This document shows positions 11,885 through 22,739 of a DNA stretch of 64,000 nt, piece after piece. Each line of letters opens with the position of its first letter. Position 1 is the first letter of the stretch. The position numbers and the translations under genes were made by a program. The notes under the pieces are model-generated. The model was not told where the DNA came from. It made no database searches and saw only the letters and a list, made by a program, of their open reading frames with translations. The stretch comes from Flaccisagitta enflata (Eukaryota; Chaetognatha; Sagittoidea; Aphragmophora), in NCBI GenBank assembly GCA_965153355.1, contig OZ231127.1:79174001-79238000 (forward strand), in the 5' to 3' direction.

Positions 11885-12068
11885 TTTTAGTCGCTTGCTA
11901 CGCTTCTCCATCAGTCCATTTGTTGGTTGGTCAGTCCATTGATAATTTGCAATTTTGGCGTTTTTTGGACATTTGAGAATCACTGCCTTAGCCCAAATAT
12001 TTGATTGGCCTTGCCACTGCCCTTGTCCATCCGCACAGAACTAGGGTAACAGTGTATCCCGCCTTATA
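11885..12068 (+). repeat. Hairpin repeat, type C, diverged
   Basis: Head TTTTTAGTCGCTTGCTACGC, weak GGTC units, GAATCACTGCCTTAGCCC spacer, and the tail AGTGTATCCCGCCTTAT. Confidence 0.7.
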
Positions 12069-12239
12069 AATGCATCTGATGTTGATGGTAAAAGTCAGTT
12101 CACATATAACGTATACAATGTATACTAATTTCCTCTTAATACACTTTTATTTCTGTTCATAGAGATACAAAAAAGCCATTGTTAGATGCCAGTGCTATGA
12201 TGTAGGCTCACATGATTAGAATATTGACAAAGTTTTGTT

Positions 12240-12410
12240 TTTAGTCGCGGACACGCGACTCTACACCCTGCCGTGTTGGTCGGTAGGTCGGTAGGTCCAT
12301 CAGTCCGTCCGTCGGTCCGTCCGTCACATTTTTGAATTCTGAGCGTTTTTTTGCATTACTGCTCTTGCCCAACCGTCCGCGACTAGATTGATGTGTATCC
12401 GGCCTTGTTT
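12240..12410 (+). repeat. Hairpin repeat, type A, full length
   Basis: Head AGTCGCGGACACGCGACT with an exactly complementary tail motif GTCCGCGACT, then GTGTATCCGGCCTTGTTTTT. Confidence 0.85.
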
Positions 12411-12411
12411 T

Positions 12412-13240
12412 TTGTCAGGCTCCCTGTTTTTCAATCGGGCTCTGTGAAATTGTGAGGAGAGAGCCCGACTGGCTCTGTCAAAAAATTTACTAAAAAAAGG
12501 CCTGATCATTTGCTCATTCTGGAAGTTTAGAATGCAGGATGGTTCACCACAGATTCCTCAGAATGATATCATTTTACAAAATATGGCGCTCAATCAAATT
12601 GCAAATATGCAACTTGACTTAAAATGATTTTAACAAGCCCGATCGGGCAACTCGATTCGTTATCTGGATGATTTCTAAATAAAAGCGTGATGAACATATA
12701 TAAACATACGGACGGACGGACAGACAGACAAACTCTCTTCAAGATTCAAGATTAAATACATCTATTTGACCCAGACTCCGACATGAAACAAAATTCAAAC
12801 GACGAAATTAATAAGGGTAAATTGACAATCGATAAGGGTAAATTGACTCTCTTACAGCGATGCGATGACGCATGGAAAAATTGACTTGATGTGCAAAAAT
12901 GATTTGGTGCACAAATATGCAAAAATCTAAATGATCAAAAATGACTTAGCATGACCTAGTCAGGAAAAAAGTTGAAGTCAGTTTTCGACTTTTTGACATA
13001 TTCCAGAGAAACATGGTTTTCATTTTCATATGTGAAAGTTTAGTGTCTCAATCGACCAATTGGCGCCTCAAATGCGATTGGTAGAGTAAGTGAATTTGAT
13101 AATTCTCTTTCATTTAGCGCCAAGCCGAAGTCTCTAGGACAAATATTTTTTTAATTATGAGTTTAAAAGATTTTTTTGCAAAGAATTTGAATTTATTTAT
13201 TTATTTATTTTTTATATGATTTCATGTAGGATCAATAAGA
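12412..13240. other. Repeat fragments, no gene
   Basis: Holds a short GGACGGACGGAC tract (12713), a duplicated ATAAGGGTAAATTGAC, and TTTCATTTAGCGCCAAGCC at 13109, a fragment of the GGCGCC-core MITE family. No exon seen. Confidence 0.4.
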
Positions 13241-13600
13241 AAGTTCATTGATGTTTGTTTGAGCATCCAAATACAAGAAATCATGCTCAATCTTTTTCTT
13301 TGACTTTGAAGGGGTCAAATAGATACATGTTTTGATACATGTCTGAGCATACAAATACAAAAGAGCACCTCAGAGAGCACTGCTGCTCATCTATAAGTGT
13401 GTTTTTAAGTATTCTAGCTCATTTAGCTTATTTAGCTCAGTCTTTTTTTCTGAATTGAAATAGCATAGATAAATGTTTTGATACATGTCTGAGCATGTAA
13501 ATACAAAAAGATATGTCAATGAGCATGTGCGCATAGTTGGTTGTCTGGTTGAGTGATTTTGGGTATCTTTCCTCATTTAGCTTATTGATATTTCTTTAAT
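13240..13600. repeat. Degenerate ~146-bp tandem duplication
   Basis: TTTTGATACATGTCTGAGCA occurs at about 13330 and again about 146 bases later, each followed by AAATACAAAA and later by a CTCATTTAGCTTATT motif. Confidence 0.6.
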
Positions 13601-14130
13601 TCATTCATATTTCTCTAATTCAATGATATTTCTGATACTTCAGTGCAATTGATTCATACAATAGCTTTTGATTTAATCTGATACAAAAATTTAAAATGAC
13701 TGAAAAATGATTATTGCTTACTTCTTTTTTCCTCACGGCGACAGTCGCCATTACTGGTATGACCTAAAATGACATAGAACGACTGAAAATGAAACAAATG
13801 ACTAAGAATGATTTACAATGGTTTAGAATAACTTGAAATGAATTAGAATTATTTAAAAATGGCCTGAAATGACTAAAAATTGCCCAATATAACCAAAGAA
13901 AGGAGAAGACCGACGGATGGAGGGACGGAGCGAAAAAAACATGCCGGGAGGCAGGAGTATGAGTATGTATACTGTGATGGAGGAACCTCATAGACGAGCT
14001 AATACATTCGTCATACGCATTCACTTTGGCAACGTATCAGGGGAAGTCAAAGGTTCGAGTTACTATTGACCAAAGGACATTTAGGATTTATAGGTCTGAA
14101 ATAGAGCGGACCCTTTGATCTAGCTCAACA

Positions 14131-14236
<106 letters not shown>

Positions 14237-14351
14237 AAGAAGGAGAATGAAATAGACGGACAAAAATTAATGAAAGAAACACAAAAAACGAGCAATAAAA
14301 TGTAAATAAAAGAATGCAGAAAGAATGAATAAAAGCGAGTGAAGCAAGAAC

Positions 14352-14540
<189 letters not shown>

Positions 14541-15044
14541 ACAGAACAAAAGAAATTTGACTTTTTGTCCGCTAAGCCAGTTCTCGGCATTAATTCCAGA
14601 TGACATTCACATTTCAAGATAATTCCTGACTCTGGAAAGAGAAGATTGTAAACAAAAAATCGAATGCTCAATGAAAAATTCGTCTTAGCCTTCATTTTCG
14701 TGTAGGCTCTTTCTAGTTGGGAAAAAAATTGAAAAACGTTTTTCGATTTTTTGAGTCCAGGGTTAGAAATTAATGTTTCCCTTTTTTGCTTGCGCCAATT
14801 TGGGGAAGTTGTGTCAGAACTAGGCTCGCCCGAGGCTGGGGTTGAAATTGGTACAGGGTGAAAGAGGGCACTTTTTTACACCTTCTGGAAAAAATCAGGG
14901 CACTGTCGGACCAATACTTTAGGCGCTATGAATTTTTTATTCTTTTTTTATTTTTTCACATTTTCCGCATTTTTTCAAAAATCTTTATTTTTCATCGATC
15001 TCAAATTTGGGCCCTAAGTAACAACAAAAATGAGTTCAGCAGAG

Positions 15045-15510
15045 GGCAGAGGGAGGGAGGGAGGGAGAGGGAGGGAAGGAGAGGGAGGGAGAGAGAGGGA
15101 AGGAGAGGGAGGGAAAGAAAGGGAGGGAAGGAGAGGGAGGGAAGGAGGGAAGGGATGGGAGGGAAAGGGCGAGGGAGAGGAAGGGAGAGGGGGTGGGAGA
15201 GGGGGAGGGAAAGGGAAGGAGGGAGAGAGAGAGGGAAAGAGAGGGAGAGAGATGGAGGTAAGGAGAGGGAGGGAGAGGGAGGGGGGGTGAGAGGGGGAGG
15301 GAAAGAAAGAGGTGGAGGGAGAAGGGGATGGAAAGGGAGGGAGAGAAGGAGAGAGAGAGAGGGAGAGAGAGAGAGGGAGGGAGAGGGGGAGGGACAGAGG
15401 GAGGGAGGGAGGAAGAGAGGCAGAGAGGGAGGGAGGGAGAGAGAGAGGGAAAAAAGGAGGGAGCGAAGGATGGAGACAGAGAGAGACAGAGAAAGAGAGG
15501 GTGAGAGACA
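15045..15510. repeat. GGGA/GAGA purine tract
   Basis: About 470 bases of almost pure purine on the + strand (GGGAGGGAGAGG and variants). It stays open in several frames, but the composition shows it is not a gene. Confidence 0.9.
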
Positions 15511-15514
15511 GACA

Positions 15515-15515
<1 letters not shown>

Positions 15516-15569
<54 letters not shown>

Positions 15570-15620
15570 CCCTTACGATTTTTTCCGGTCGGCGAGAGCC
15601 GCCTTTACTGGTATGACAAG
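15516..15620. repeat. (CA)n and small hairpin repeat
   Basis: A (CA)n run to 15568, then TTTTTTCCGGTCGGCGAGAG and CCGCCTTTACTGG, the reverse complement of the hairpin repeat at 8428-8461. Confidence 0.75.
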
Positions 15621-16040
15621 AATAAGCTATGAGCAGGGTATAAACTTAAGCAGAACCGGGGAGTCCTCTGGGCAAGGGCAGATACAGAAAAATAAGGGGT
15701 CACAATATCGTTTGGGTAGGGTCGGCAGGTCATACAACCCCCGTCCACACCCTCCCCCACTCCACACACACTCACACACACACACAAACCTAACTGCAGA
15801 ATCATGAATACTGCAGAATCATGAATATCATGAACACATTTCAAATCGAGTATGCCCCATGGACGGGCTTTTGGTGAACTTTAAACCATTTTTTCTCCCT
15901 CCTTCGTTTTCTTTGAATCCCATTTGTGCCTCCTTTACATTCATGTATATCTTTTTAAGAAAAAAAATAACTACTGTTACTTTTTCGCTGTTTCTCGTCC
16001 GTTTCTGATTTTGCTTGCCATGTTCTCCTCAGAAAAAAAA

Positions 16041-16119
16041 GGCCATTGGACGGACCGACGGACCGACGGTCCAACGGTCGCACAAAACCTCTTATAGTGT
16101 TGCAGGGCCGAAACTAAAA
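16041..16119 (-). repeat. Hairpin repeat, type B fragment
   Basis: Reads as GGACGGACCGACGGACCGAC, then CCTCTTATAGTGTTGC and AAACTAAAAA on the + strand. The tail half is missing. Confidence 0.6.
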
Positions 16120-16317
16120 ATCTGGTTATAAATATACAACGTAGAACATGGTCATAGAGCCCCGTCTCAGTCCGCACATCGCACTTCTCGTCCGTCGATT
16201 ATCCAACACGTACCACATCTAATGATGCTTCACTGTCCCTCTTCGCCCCATTATGATTATCCCGCTTGGACATTTTCCACATTGTTGCATAATGCTTCTT
16301 CAGATACCCGCAATCTT

Positions 16318-16442
16318 TTTTAAGTCGCGGACTAGCGACTCTATGAGAGGCTTTGTCCGTCCGTCCGTCCGTCGGTCCGTGGTGATCGAGTCAAAAAGTG
16401 GGAAAACACGCATTTCCGCCCCTGCCCACCCGTCTGCGACTC
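16318..16442 (+). repeat. Hairpin repeat, type B, 3' truncated
   Basis: Head AGTCGCGGACTAGCGACT, GAGGCTTTGTCCGTCCGTCC, GGGAAAACACGCATTTCCGC and CACCCGTCTGCGACT; the CCGGCCTTG end is missing. Confidence 0.8.
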
Positions 16443-17327
16443 CTATCTGCATCAACGTACATGGCAGTCGGCCACCCAATTCTTGAAATCGCAATGCGAT
16501 AGATCCGACGATCGAATGGATACAGCTTGCTCAGAGTACAATGAATTTATACATACGATGCTAATGGATAATGATATGATTTGTCATAGAACAGGCAATT
16601 AGGTAAAGCTAACTTTCGCTCAAACCAATTACTATGAATTAATTCATTATATTGGTGAAAGGCCAGGCAAAAATTATGGTACACTAGTGTTACGCTTCAG
16701 TTATCTCCTGCTCTCAACAACTTGCAAGAATACAAAATCTTCTGGGTATCATTTCATGATACGGCGATCCTCCTCCCCCGAAAAAAAAGCTACCGTGTTC
16801 ATAGGAAGAGCGTTTAACAGTTGAGACAGACAGTCGAAAAATGATGGCAAGAACCGGCAAAAGGAACACAGACACAGAAAGAGACAAAGAGTAACGAAGA
16901 AGAAAAAAAAAGTTGCTGATAAAATATTCGGTAAGTTTCGGAAAGTTGGAGGCAAAAAAAAAAAAAAGGTGTCAACACTCGACAACGACGAGACACAAAG
17001 TGGCCAATTTTCCAACGCCGAAACTGGTACTTTTTCAATCTACGAACGAAAAAAAAACTTATATTTGTAACTTTTTTTTTTATATTGCATACTTTTATTT
17101 AAAACAATGGTATTTCATAAGCCCAAATTGAAAAAAAAAATCGAGCTTTCGACTTGGTTGTGTATAAAGTTTAGACAAATATAAATTTTCCGTTGTATTG
17201 CTCCATTCGTTAGTAATAATCGTCGATAATTATAATTACAGTAGACAAACTAAGGTCTGATTTTATCTTTGTGCGTTGTGTAGCATCACTCGACCGGCAC
17301 GTCGGTGCGTCGATTGATTTGTGACTT
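16443..17327. other. Stretch with one possible donor site, no gene called
   Basis: AT-rich. The sequence AATATTCG/GTAAGTTT near 16931 is a strong donor consensus and could end a non-coding first exon of the 18496 transcript. No protein is visible upstream of it. Confidence 0.25.
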
Positions 17328-17522
17328 TAACAAGGCCGGATACACGGCTACCGAGGTCGTGTGCGGGTAGGCAGGGGCAGCGATGAAAAAGGCTAACTCA
17401 AGCATTTGGGCAGGAGCAGTAACGTAAAAGGCGCCCGAAAACGCCGAAAACAAATGGTGACCGATGGACGGACGGACCGACTGACATAGCGGGATATAGA
17501 GTTGCGTTCACGCGACTAAAAA
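17328..17522 (-). repeat. Hairpin repeat, type C, full length
   Basis: Minus orientation: AACAAGGCCGGATACACGG, GTGCGGGTAGGCAGGGGC, GCATTTGGGCAGGAGCAG, GGACGGACGGACCGACTG, and GTTCACGCGACTAAAA. Confidence 0.85.
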
Positions 17523-17552
17523 CTTTTATGAAGATGTATCGATTGCAATCTT

Positions 17553-17610
17553 TTTAGGTGCGCCAACGCACCTCTATATCCGATCGTGGCTGTCGGTAAG
17601 TCGGTCTATC
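17553..17610 (+). repeat. Hairpin repeat, type D head
   Basis: Palindrome TAGGTGCGCCAACGCACCT followed by CTATATCCG and GTCGGTAAGTCGGTC. This head differs from types A-F; a relative lies at 59465. Confidence 0.6.
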
Positions 17611-17784
17611 GGTTACGTTAACAATCCACCCGGTGCACCTATTGTCCTACTTAGCCTTCTTATGAGAGGTCATTATTTTATCTACTAATCCTTAGTCGGC
17701 TTGATTTTGATAGAAATGCCACGATGCAAGTCATACAACGATGCCAGTTCAGATGTTATCTAAGTATAGATGAGTGGATCCCAC

Positions 17785-18003
17785 TTAACGTTTCTTTCCA
17801 AACAAATTGAGACCATTCAATAAAGGATGAAACAAAGTCTTTTTCTTTTTCTTCCATTCCTTAGGATTACTGTTTGCCAAGACAGATGCGAGATGTAGTC
17901 GAACAGAGCGCAGATGAGAAGTGAAACACGAGACACTTTCTATTAACGCACACAGAAAAAAAAAACAGAGAAAAAAAGATGTTGAAATTTTAATAAAGCT
18001 CAT
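17785..18003 (-). CDS. Neuropeptide-like secreted precursor
   Basis: The minus-strand frame starts with ATG at 18003-18001 and stops with TAA at 17787-17785, giving 72 residues. Residues 1-26 (MSFIKISTSFFLCFFFLCAL then IESVSC) form a strong signal peptide. A 24-residue spacer follows, then the run KEWKKKKK, then TLFHPLLNGLNLFG, then KKR and the stop. A polybasic site, a short hydrophobic peptide and a terminal Gly-Lys-Lys-Arg are the processing pattern of amidated neuropeptides; the predicted product is TLFHPLLNGLNLF-amide. The LNLF-amide end resembles L-x-F-amide families only loosely, so I name no family. The frame is open upstream of the ATG without another start. The gene is divergent from the exon at 18496 and lies inside the long intron if 9516 splices to 24243. 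Short length is the main risk. Confidence 0.5.
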   Translation of the reverse strand: MSFIKISTSFFLCFFFLCALIESVSCFTSHLRSVRLHLASVLANSNPKEWKKKKKTLFHPLLNGLNLFGKKR

Positions 18004-18381
18004 CACAAACTCAAGAAGAGGAATCTTTTTCGTGTTAAATCTTACTGTTCGCCACTCTTTTCTGTGAATTAACTACAAACAGCTTACACACATCAACAGT
18101 GTAAAAGAAGCACAAAATTGTTGCACTTACTATGGAATTGGATTATTTTTTCTCCGAATAGCGCTTGCAAACAGCGAGCATTTTCTCCGCTAACGATTCA
18201 TAATGTAATGGATGTCCGCTTTCACAAATCATCATCGTGCGCAAACATTGATACATTAGAGAACAAAAACACCAAAAACCAATCGCAAGAACGACAACAA
18301 CAAATAACATCATAACAACATCAACAAAATGAAACGCAACAACTACATTATCATCAATATGAATCCCAATTGAAAAAAAGC

Positions 18382-18467
<86 letters not shown>
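18382..18467 (+). repeat. (CAA)n microsatellite
   Basis: Uninterrupted CAA units directly upstream of the ATG at 18496, probably in a 5' leader. An in-frame poly-Asn extension is possible only from a non-ATG start. Confidence 0.9.
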
Positions 18468-18468
<1 letters not shown>

Positions 18469-18495
18469 AGCAAAACTTACATTAGCAACAACAAC

Positions 18496-18841
18496 ATGAA
18501 TTCATTTGATCGTGGTTTAAAGGACGGTCCTTACGTCGATGATGAAAACCATAACGAAAGCGACAACCGTGTAGCCCCGCCCTCATCCTCATCATTGGCG
18601 CGGCCGCTCTCACTTCGCGATCGCCTCTTCTTTGGATATATATCACTTTTAATTCTCCATGCCGCCGCTTCGCCTCGTACGGCGCTGGCGACAACGACGA
18701 CGACGACAAATGAACACTCGACCGATTTCTGGATTACCAAATGGCAAAACGACATCATTGATTTGTACAATGAATACGTCAAACAATTTCACTCTTCAGT
18801 GGGTATAAACGCGGACACGGAAAGTGCCATCAAAGTTGGAG
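18496..18841 (+). CDS. First coding exon of membrane/Ig protein
   Basis: I start at ATG 18496 because no ATG precedes it in frame. It encodes an acidic, Asn/Ser-rich N-terminus of about 35 residues, an arginine-flanked hydrophobic segment LFFGYISLLILHAAASP (signal anchor or internal signal peptide), a TTTTTT linker, and an amphipathic DFWITKWQNDIIDLYNEYVK helix. The exon ends at TTGGAG/GTACAT in phase 1, and the acceptor at 19357 restores the frame. I do not recognise the family from this exon. An N-terminal anchor followed by an Ig domain resembles colmedin/gliomedin-type proteins, but no collagen or olfactomedin segment is seen. Confidence 0.6.
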
Positions 18842-19356
18842 GTACATGTAAATTACAACTTTGATATTCATCGCAAATAATTGGAAATTACAATTATGAA
18901 GTACACTCTTTTTTTTGAGTAAGGACAAAGTTTATAAGGCCATCGAGGCTGAAATTTTGCAAAAAATTAAGGACATTTTAAGGACAAAGCCCAGCCTCAG
19001 ATTAAAAAAAAAATTGTATTCAGAATTTAGATTGTCCTTACGCAACTTCTGAAAAAACCATGTTTATAGGAAATATTAGTACTTATTTTTACTAAATGAT
19101 ATAATATTTTATCTAGATTAACTACAAAACAATTTATATCATATTTAACTTGTACTTACCTATACTGATCATCAGTTATTTCAATTCATAATACATAATC
19201 ATAAGAATATCATAAGAAAATATTAAGGACACGCTAAGGACATTTCAGCCTGAAATTTACAAAAATCTAAGGACATCCCAGCCTCAGAAAAAATTTACTG
19301 GTCCTTATACAAAAAAAAAGAGTGTAAATGTAATCATGGGATGAATTTGTTTCAAG

Positions 19357-19440
19357 GACATTTGGCCAAATCGGTTTCGTCGGAAGAGGAAGTGATTCTC
19401 AAAGCTAGAAATTCCGATGATGACGAGCACGCATATCCGG
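19357..19440 (+). CDS. Small phase 1-1 exon of membrane/Ig protein
   Basis: Acceptor TTTGTTTCAAG precedes GACATTTGG; donor is CCGG/GTAACA. The 84-base exon encodes HLAKSVSSEEEVILKARN and an acidic DDDEHAYP end. Both ends are phase 1, so it can be skipped without a frameshift. It is charged and non-hydrophobic. I infer it from splice signals and frame agreement with both neighbours. Confidence 0.5.
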
Positions 19441-19473
19441 GTAACATCATCCTGAGAACTTGAGAGGCTGACA

Positions 19474-19478
<5 letters not shown>

Positions 19479-19559
<81 letters not shown>
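19479..19559. repeat. (GA)n microsatellite
   Basis: Uninterrupted AG units in the intron after the 84-base exon. Confidence 0.95.
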
Positions 19560-19572
<13 letters not shown>

Positions 19573-19720
19573 CCCTACACGGTCATGTACGCAGAGACGG
19601 ACTGATTGCCCTACAACAAAATGAAGCCCCTGCATGGCCAATGGGCATGGCCATGCCCAAGCATGTGCCCATTCGCTTTGTTTTCTTATTTTGCCATGCC
19701 CTCCTCAACCCACTACAAAG

Positions 19721-19966
19721 ACGAGTCATCCTCCTCATCCCTTCTCTCTCGACGGGACGACGGTGGCGATTCCCTTTTGTTCCACTCCTCCTCCTCTTCC
19801 TTCTCCTCCTCCTCCGGAAGTGGCGTTGGTGGCGGCGCCGGCGGCAACTCAGAATTGGTGGCGGCGACGCTGCTTCTGGTCGTCGGCGTTATCATCGGCG
19901 CCGTCAGCGTCTCGCTTTACGTCGCCTGGCGAAGAGGAGCCGTCTTCTCTCTCATCAAATCGAAAT
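19721..19966 (+). CDS. Exon encoding Ser-rich linker and transmembrane helix
   Basis: The proposed acceptor is CCCACTACAAAG before 19721, the only one I found that keeps the phase-1 frame. The exon encodes a Ser-rich segment (ESSSSSLLSRRDDGGDSLLF), a Gly-rich linker, and a clear membrane helix, LVAATLLLVVGVIIGAVSVS then LYVAWRRGAVF, with arginines just after it. The donor is CGAAAT/GTGAGT in phase 1. The length of 246 is a multiple of three, so this helix is a cassette that could be skipped. The exon is far more GC-rich than its flanks. The 5' boundary is the least certain part. Confidence 0.6.
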
Positions 19967-19980
19967 GTGAGTTGCACTCT

Positions 19981-20224
19981 TTTTAGTCGCGTGCTACGCG
20001 ACTCTACAACCCACTCTGTCCGTCTGTCGGTCGGTCGGTCGGTCGGTCTGTCTGTCGGTCACGCTTAGCTTTTTTTTGTCGTTTTACGCCATTCTAAGTC
20101 ATTTTAAGTTAGTTAAATTTAATTTCAGTCAATTTACATTTAGTCTCTTAGTATTTTGGTCTTTTAGTCTTATGGTCTAATGATCTTAACAACCGCACGC
20201 GACTGTCAAGGGTTGTCCTTGTTT
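19981..20224 (+). repeat. Hairpin repeat, type E, full length
   Basis: Head AGTCGCGTGCTACGCGACT, GGTCGGTCGGTCGGTC tract, TAAGTCATTTTAAG-type spacer, TCTTTTAGTCTTATGGTCT, and tail AACAACCGCACGCGACT...CCTTGTTT. Head AGTCGCGTGC and tail GCACGCGACT are fully complementary. It starts 14 bases after the exon donor. Confidence 0.85.
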
Positions 20225-20645
20225 TTATAAGAACCTAGTTTATAAGAACATCAAGGCTTCAAATGGCCCCAAAATTCGGAACATTTTAAGAACATACAAA
20301 GCTTCAAATTTTGAGAAAAAAGTTTCACTTTCGATATTATTTAAGGAACATTAAGAAAACACTTGAATTTTAGTAAATTTAAGATGATGTTTTATAATTC
20401 TGAAATAAATATCATGAAAATATCCCCAGACTTAAATGATTGGCATATGTTTTAACAGTATTTGATAAAAATATATTCAGTATAATCAAGTAATAATATA
20501 CTATAAAATTTCCTATATTTTATATGATATCTAGAATTAGGAACGTTTTAAGAAGGTTAAGAACTTCATTTGGCCTTGAAAATAAGAACATAAAGCCTTC
20601 AAAAAAAATGACGTTCTTTTAAAAAAAATGAGTATGTTTGATTTT
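20225..20645. other. AT-rich intron stretch
   Basis: Contains two AAGAACATxAAGGCTTCAAA-like motifs in inverted positions (20235-20300 and 20540-20600), which suggests an eroded foldback. No coding content. Confidence 0.35.
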
Positions 20646-20647
20646 AA

Positions 20648-20712
20648 AGTCACGGACACGCGACCCTACAAGCCACATTTCGGTCCGTCAGTTTTTTGCG
20701 GTTTTCCGCCCC
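20648..20712 (+). repeat. Hairpin repeat, type F fragment
   Basis: Head AGTCACGGACACGCGACC, CTACAAGCC, CGGTCCGTCAGTTTTTTGCG and CCGCCCCTGCC. Closest to the copy at 41780. Confidence 0.6.
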
Positions 20713-20859
20713 TGCCGCGTGGGCATCATGATCACCTTAACCATTGTTCCTTTGTGTTCAAATTCGACCAAGCTTCCAAGATGCATATGAGAACATTTAA
20801 AAGATTTCAAACATTTCCGAGAGGCGCCGCCTCTCGCCTCTCCTCAATTTGAATGCCTG

Positions 20860-21250
20860 GTGCCACCTTTACAGACAGTGGGAATATCATCTTACTGGGC
20901 TCTTTTTTAGCGTTGATTGTGGGCATCATGATCATCTTAAACATCCCACCTTTGTTTTACCTTAACAGACAGGGTTGATATCATCTCACTGGGCTCCCGT
21001 TCAGCATTGATTGTGTGCATCGTTATCACCTTAAATATTGCGCCTTTATTTTACCATCACAGATAGCAGAGACGTCATCTCACTGGACTCCCGGTCAGCG
21101 TTGATAGTGTGCATCATTATCACCTGAGACATTGCGCCTTTGTTTTGCCATTACAGACAGCGGTGACATCATCTCACTGGGCTCCCGTTTAGCGTTGATA
21201 GTGTGCATCATTATCACCTGAAACATTGCGCCTTTGTTTTACCATTACAG
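20860..21250 (+). repeat. 94-bp tandem array copying an exon's splice acceptor
   Basis: Four tandem copies, with acceptor-like CAG/A junctions after 20874, 20968, 21062 and 21156, lead at exactly 94-base steps to the true exon start at 21251. Each copy holds the end of the intron (TTTGTTTTACCATTACAG type) and about 60 bases of the exon's beginning (GACATCATCTCACTGGGCTC). The copies run into TGA or TAG in the proper frame, so only the last copy gives an open exon. Confidence 0.9.
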
Positions 21251-21451
21251 ACAGCGGTGACATCATCTCATTGGGCTCCCGTTTAGCGTTGATTGTGTGC
21301 ATCGTGATCGCAGTGACCATCATCGGCCTGTCTTTGGCGCTTTTTGCGCTTTGGAGTCGAACCGGAAGTCAGGTGGAAGTTGGCGTAGCGGAATTTGGCG
21401 CCGGATCAGGATGGGGAGTCGCTAAAAGAAAGAAGATCCCACGACCAACTT
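21251..21451 (+). CDS. Exon encoding a second transmembrane helix
   Basis: The acceptor CATTACAG precedes 21251, and phase 1 joins T to AC, giving YSGDIISLGSRLALIVCIVI then AVTIIGLSLALFALWSR, a strong single membrane span with a basic/aromatic end. A hydrophilic tail rich in Gly and Lys follows (GSGWGVAKRKKIPRPT). The donor is ACCAACTT/GTAAGT in phase 1, and the length of 201 is a multiple of three. Its position after another membrane cassette suggests either a two-span protein or alternative use of the two helices. The preceding 94-bp array carries decoy copies of its acceptor. Confidence 0.7.
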
Positions 21452-21459
21452 GTAAGTTT

Positions 21460-22000
21460 GCTAACATAACTTCCGCTTGCATGTAGTAGACCGATTTTGA
21501 GATGAAAAAGAACCGCATTGATCGACCACTAGGTTTTAGAAAATATTGGAAATATTGCAGTTAGTTATTGCCTCAATTTTCTCCAAATGCCACTCGCACC
21601 TTATTCCCGTCTTTGATTCCAAGCATGGTTCCCTTTAGCAATCGCAGTCTAGAGTTTAGACTGAGAGCAGTATCAAAAGTAATTCATTTGAATGACCGAA
21701 TCATCGCTCAAGTCTCTGAATTTTGGACGTGTTTGACTTTACCTTGATTGAGACTTCAATAGTACAAGATTCCATGAAGGCCATGGTAGCAATCCCTCTC
21801 AGAGACATCTCTCCTGCATGAGGACATCATTCCCACCAACGACGGTCTCGGCACCTAGCAATCGTGACGACGCTCTTCACATCGTGGCCTGGAATTGTTG
21901 TTTGACATTCTTAATTTCTTAGATTCCCCAGAAGCTTGGTAGTAAGTAGTTTAAGGAAATAAACGGTAGTAAATCAAAATCATCGTCCTTTCCAATCCTG
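21460..22000 (+). other. Intron stretch, nothing recognised
   Basis: Ordinary AT-balanced sequence between the second membrane exon and a (TCA)n array. No repeat family or exon identified. Confidence 0.4.
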
Positions 22001-22003
22001 CAA

Positions 22004-22138
22004 TCATCATCATCATCATCAATATCATCATAATCATCATCATCATCAATATCATCATCATCATCATCATCATCATTATCATCATCATCATACCATTATC
22101 ATCATCATCATTAATAATAATATTATCATCGTCATCAC

Positions 22139-22204
<66 letters not shown>

Positions 22205-22205
22205 T

Positions 22206-22276
<71 letters not shown>
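22004..22276. repeat. (TCA)n microsatellite
   Basis: ATC trinucleotides over about 270 bases, with interruptions before 22140 and nearly pure after. Confidence 0.95.
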
Positions 22277-22277
<1 letters not shown>

Positions 22278-22537
22278 GTCGTCGTTTAAGGCGATTTAGC
22301 TCAAACATAGTGCCTCTTTCCAAAATCGCTACATCGAATTCATAGCGTGGTAGTGGATTTGTGATTGTAGTCGGCTTGAAAAAAGTTGTAGTAGTGCACT
22401 GCAGTTGCATGAGCTTCACAGGAGTCATTCCTCTGTATTGGCATGTTGGACAAAGCTGAAGATACACAGCAACCAACGTTGGCCAATAATCAACGACTTT
22501 CTTTCGTTTCCCATCATATTCTTTCCATAATTTGCTT

Positions 22538-22700
22538 TTTTTTCTTCTTCTTCTTCATCTTCATCTTCATATTCTTCTAAATTCCCATCTTCTTTTTCTT
22601 ATTCGTGTTCTTCTTCATCTTCATCTTCTTCTTCTTCCACTGCTCCTCCCTCTTCTCCTTCATCTTCTTCTTCTTCTTCGTCTTCTTCTTTTTTTTCCTC
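22538..22700. repeat. (TTC)n-rich tract before Ig exon
   Basis: TTCTTC and TTCATC units form an extended pyrimidine tract up to the acceptor of the Ig exon. Confidence 0.85.
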
Positions 22701-22739
22701 TTTTTTCCTCTTTTACCTCTTCCGGGGTCCCGCCCCTAG

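Noticed and set aside
15001-15632. Several open frames of 100-250 codons
   Set aside because: A near-pure purine tract and a (CA)n run explain them.
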